From: Fischerella sp. PCC 9431
Lineage (GTDB): Bacteria > Cyanobacteriota > Cyanobacteriia > Cyanobacteriales > Nostocaceae
DNA: 32,884 nt
Assembly (NCBI RefSeq): GCF_000447295.1
Contig: NZ_ALVX01000008.1
Span: 1 to 32,884 of the forward strand
Reading direction: 5' to 3'
A model generated the notes under the pieces. The model had not been told where the DNA came from and did no database searches. It saw only the letters and a list, made by a program, of their open reading frames with translations. Below are positions 32,875 through 32,884 of this stretch, piece by piece; position 1 is the stretch's first letter, and every line of letters starts with the position of its first letter. A program made the translations under genes and the position numbers.

Positions 32875-32884
32875 TGCGTACGCA

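Overview
The window looks like part of a plasmid, or a plasmid-derived island, from a filamentous cyanobacterium (Nostoc/Calothrix-like). The reasons are several copies of the HIP1 octamer GCGATCGC (for example near 3496, 6687, 18412, 23363, 25708, 30870), cyanobacterial-style ParA (NQAGGVAKTT) and ParB proteins, short interspersed hairpin repeats typical of these genomes, and the lack of any housekeeping gene, rRNA or tRNA. The species assignment is inference.

Layout. (1) 1-8154, effector/helicase block: a cytosolic trypsin-like protease fused to a DRGH-type DNA/RNA nuclease (+), a convergent 1459-aa SNF2 ATPase (-) sharing a long hairpin at its 3' end, then a two-domain AbiEii-like nucleotidyltransferase (+). 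(2) 8267-16687, plasmid maintenance block (+): an XRE-tailed replication-initiator-like protein, a candidate origin with two 113-bp direct repeats and two 22-bp-spaced iteron-like repeats, a 771-aa primase-polymerase-like protein, a small FimB-type recombinase on the minus strand, a MITE-like hairpin beside a pRiA4b ORF-3 remnant, and parA-parB. parB carries an array of five perfect 20-bp palindromes inside its coding sequence. (3) 16835-21160, decay zone: a UPF1/DNA2-type SF1 helicase interrupted between Walker A and Walker B, gene remnants, degenerate 21-bp repeats, and a Tn3 transposase fragment without its catalytic half. (4) 21168-29315, candidate defence island: a tight minus-strand operon (171 aa, 411 aa, 307 aa, then a DEAD/H helicase with DUF1998) facing a divergent WYL-domain regulator. 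The helicase is broken by an internal deletion plus frameshift. (5) 29425-32884: a full-length tyrosine recombinase, an excisionase-type antitoxin with a PIN toxin, and a ribbon-helix-helix-like gene frameshifted by an exact 19-bp tandem duplication.

How it fits together. The Rep-like protein, repeats, primase and ParAB form a replication/segregation backbone. The rest is accessory conflict, recombination and toxin-antitoxin cargo, much of it decaying. The strongest unexplained signal is the palindrome array in parB: its first copy has different outer arms from the other four, yet those arms are still perfectly complementary, so the DNA symmetry itself appears to be conserved. The second is the helicase/WYL operon, whose three small proteins I do not recognise.
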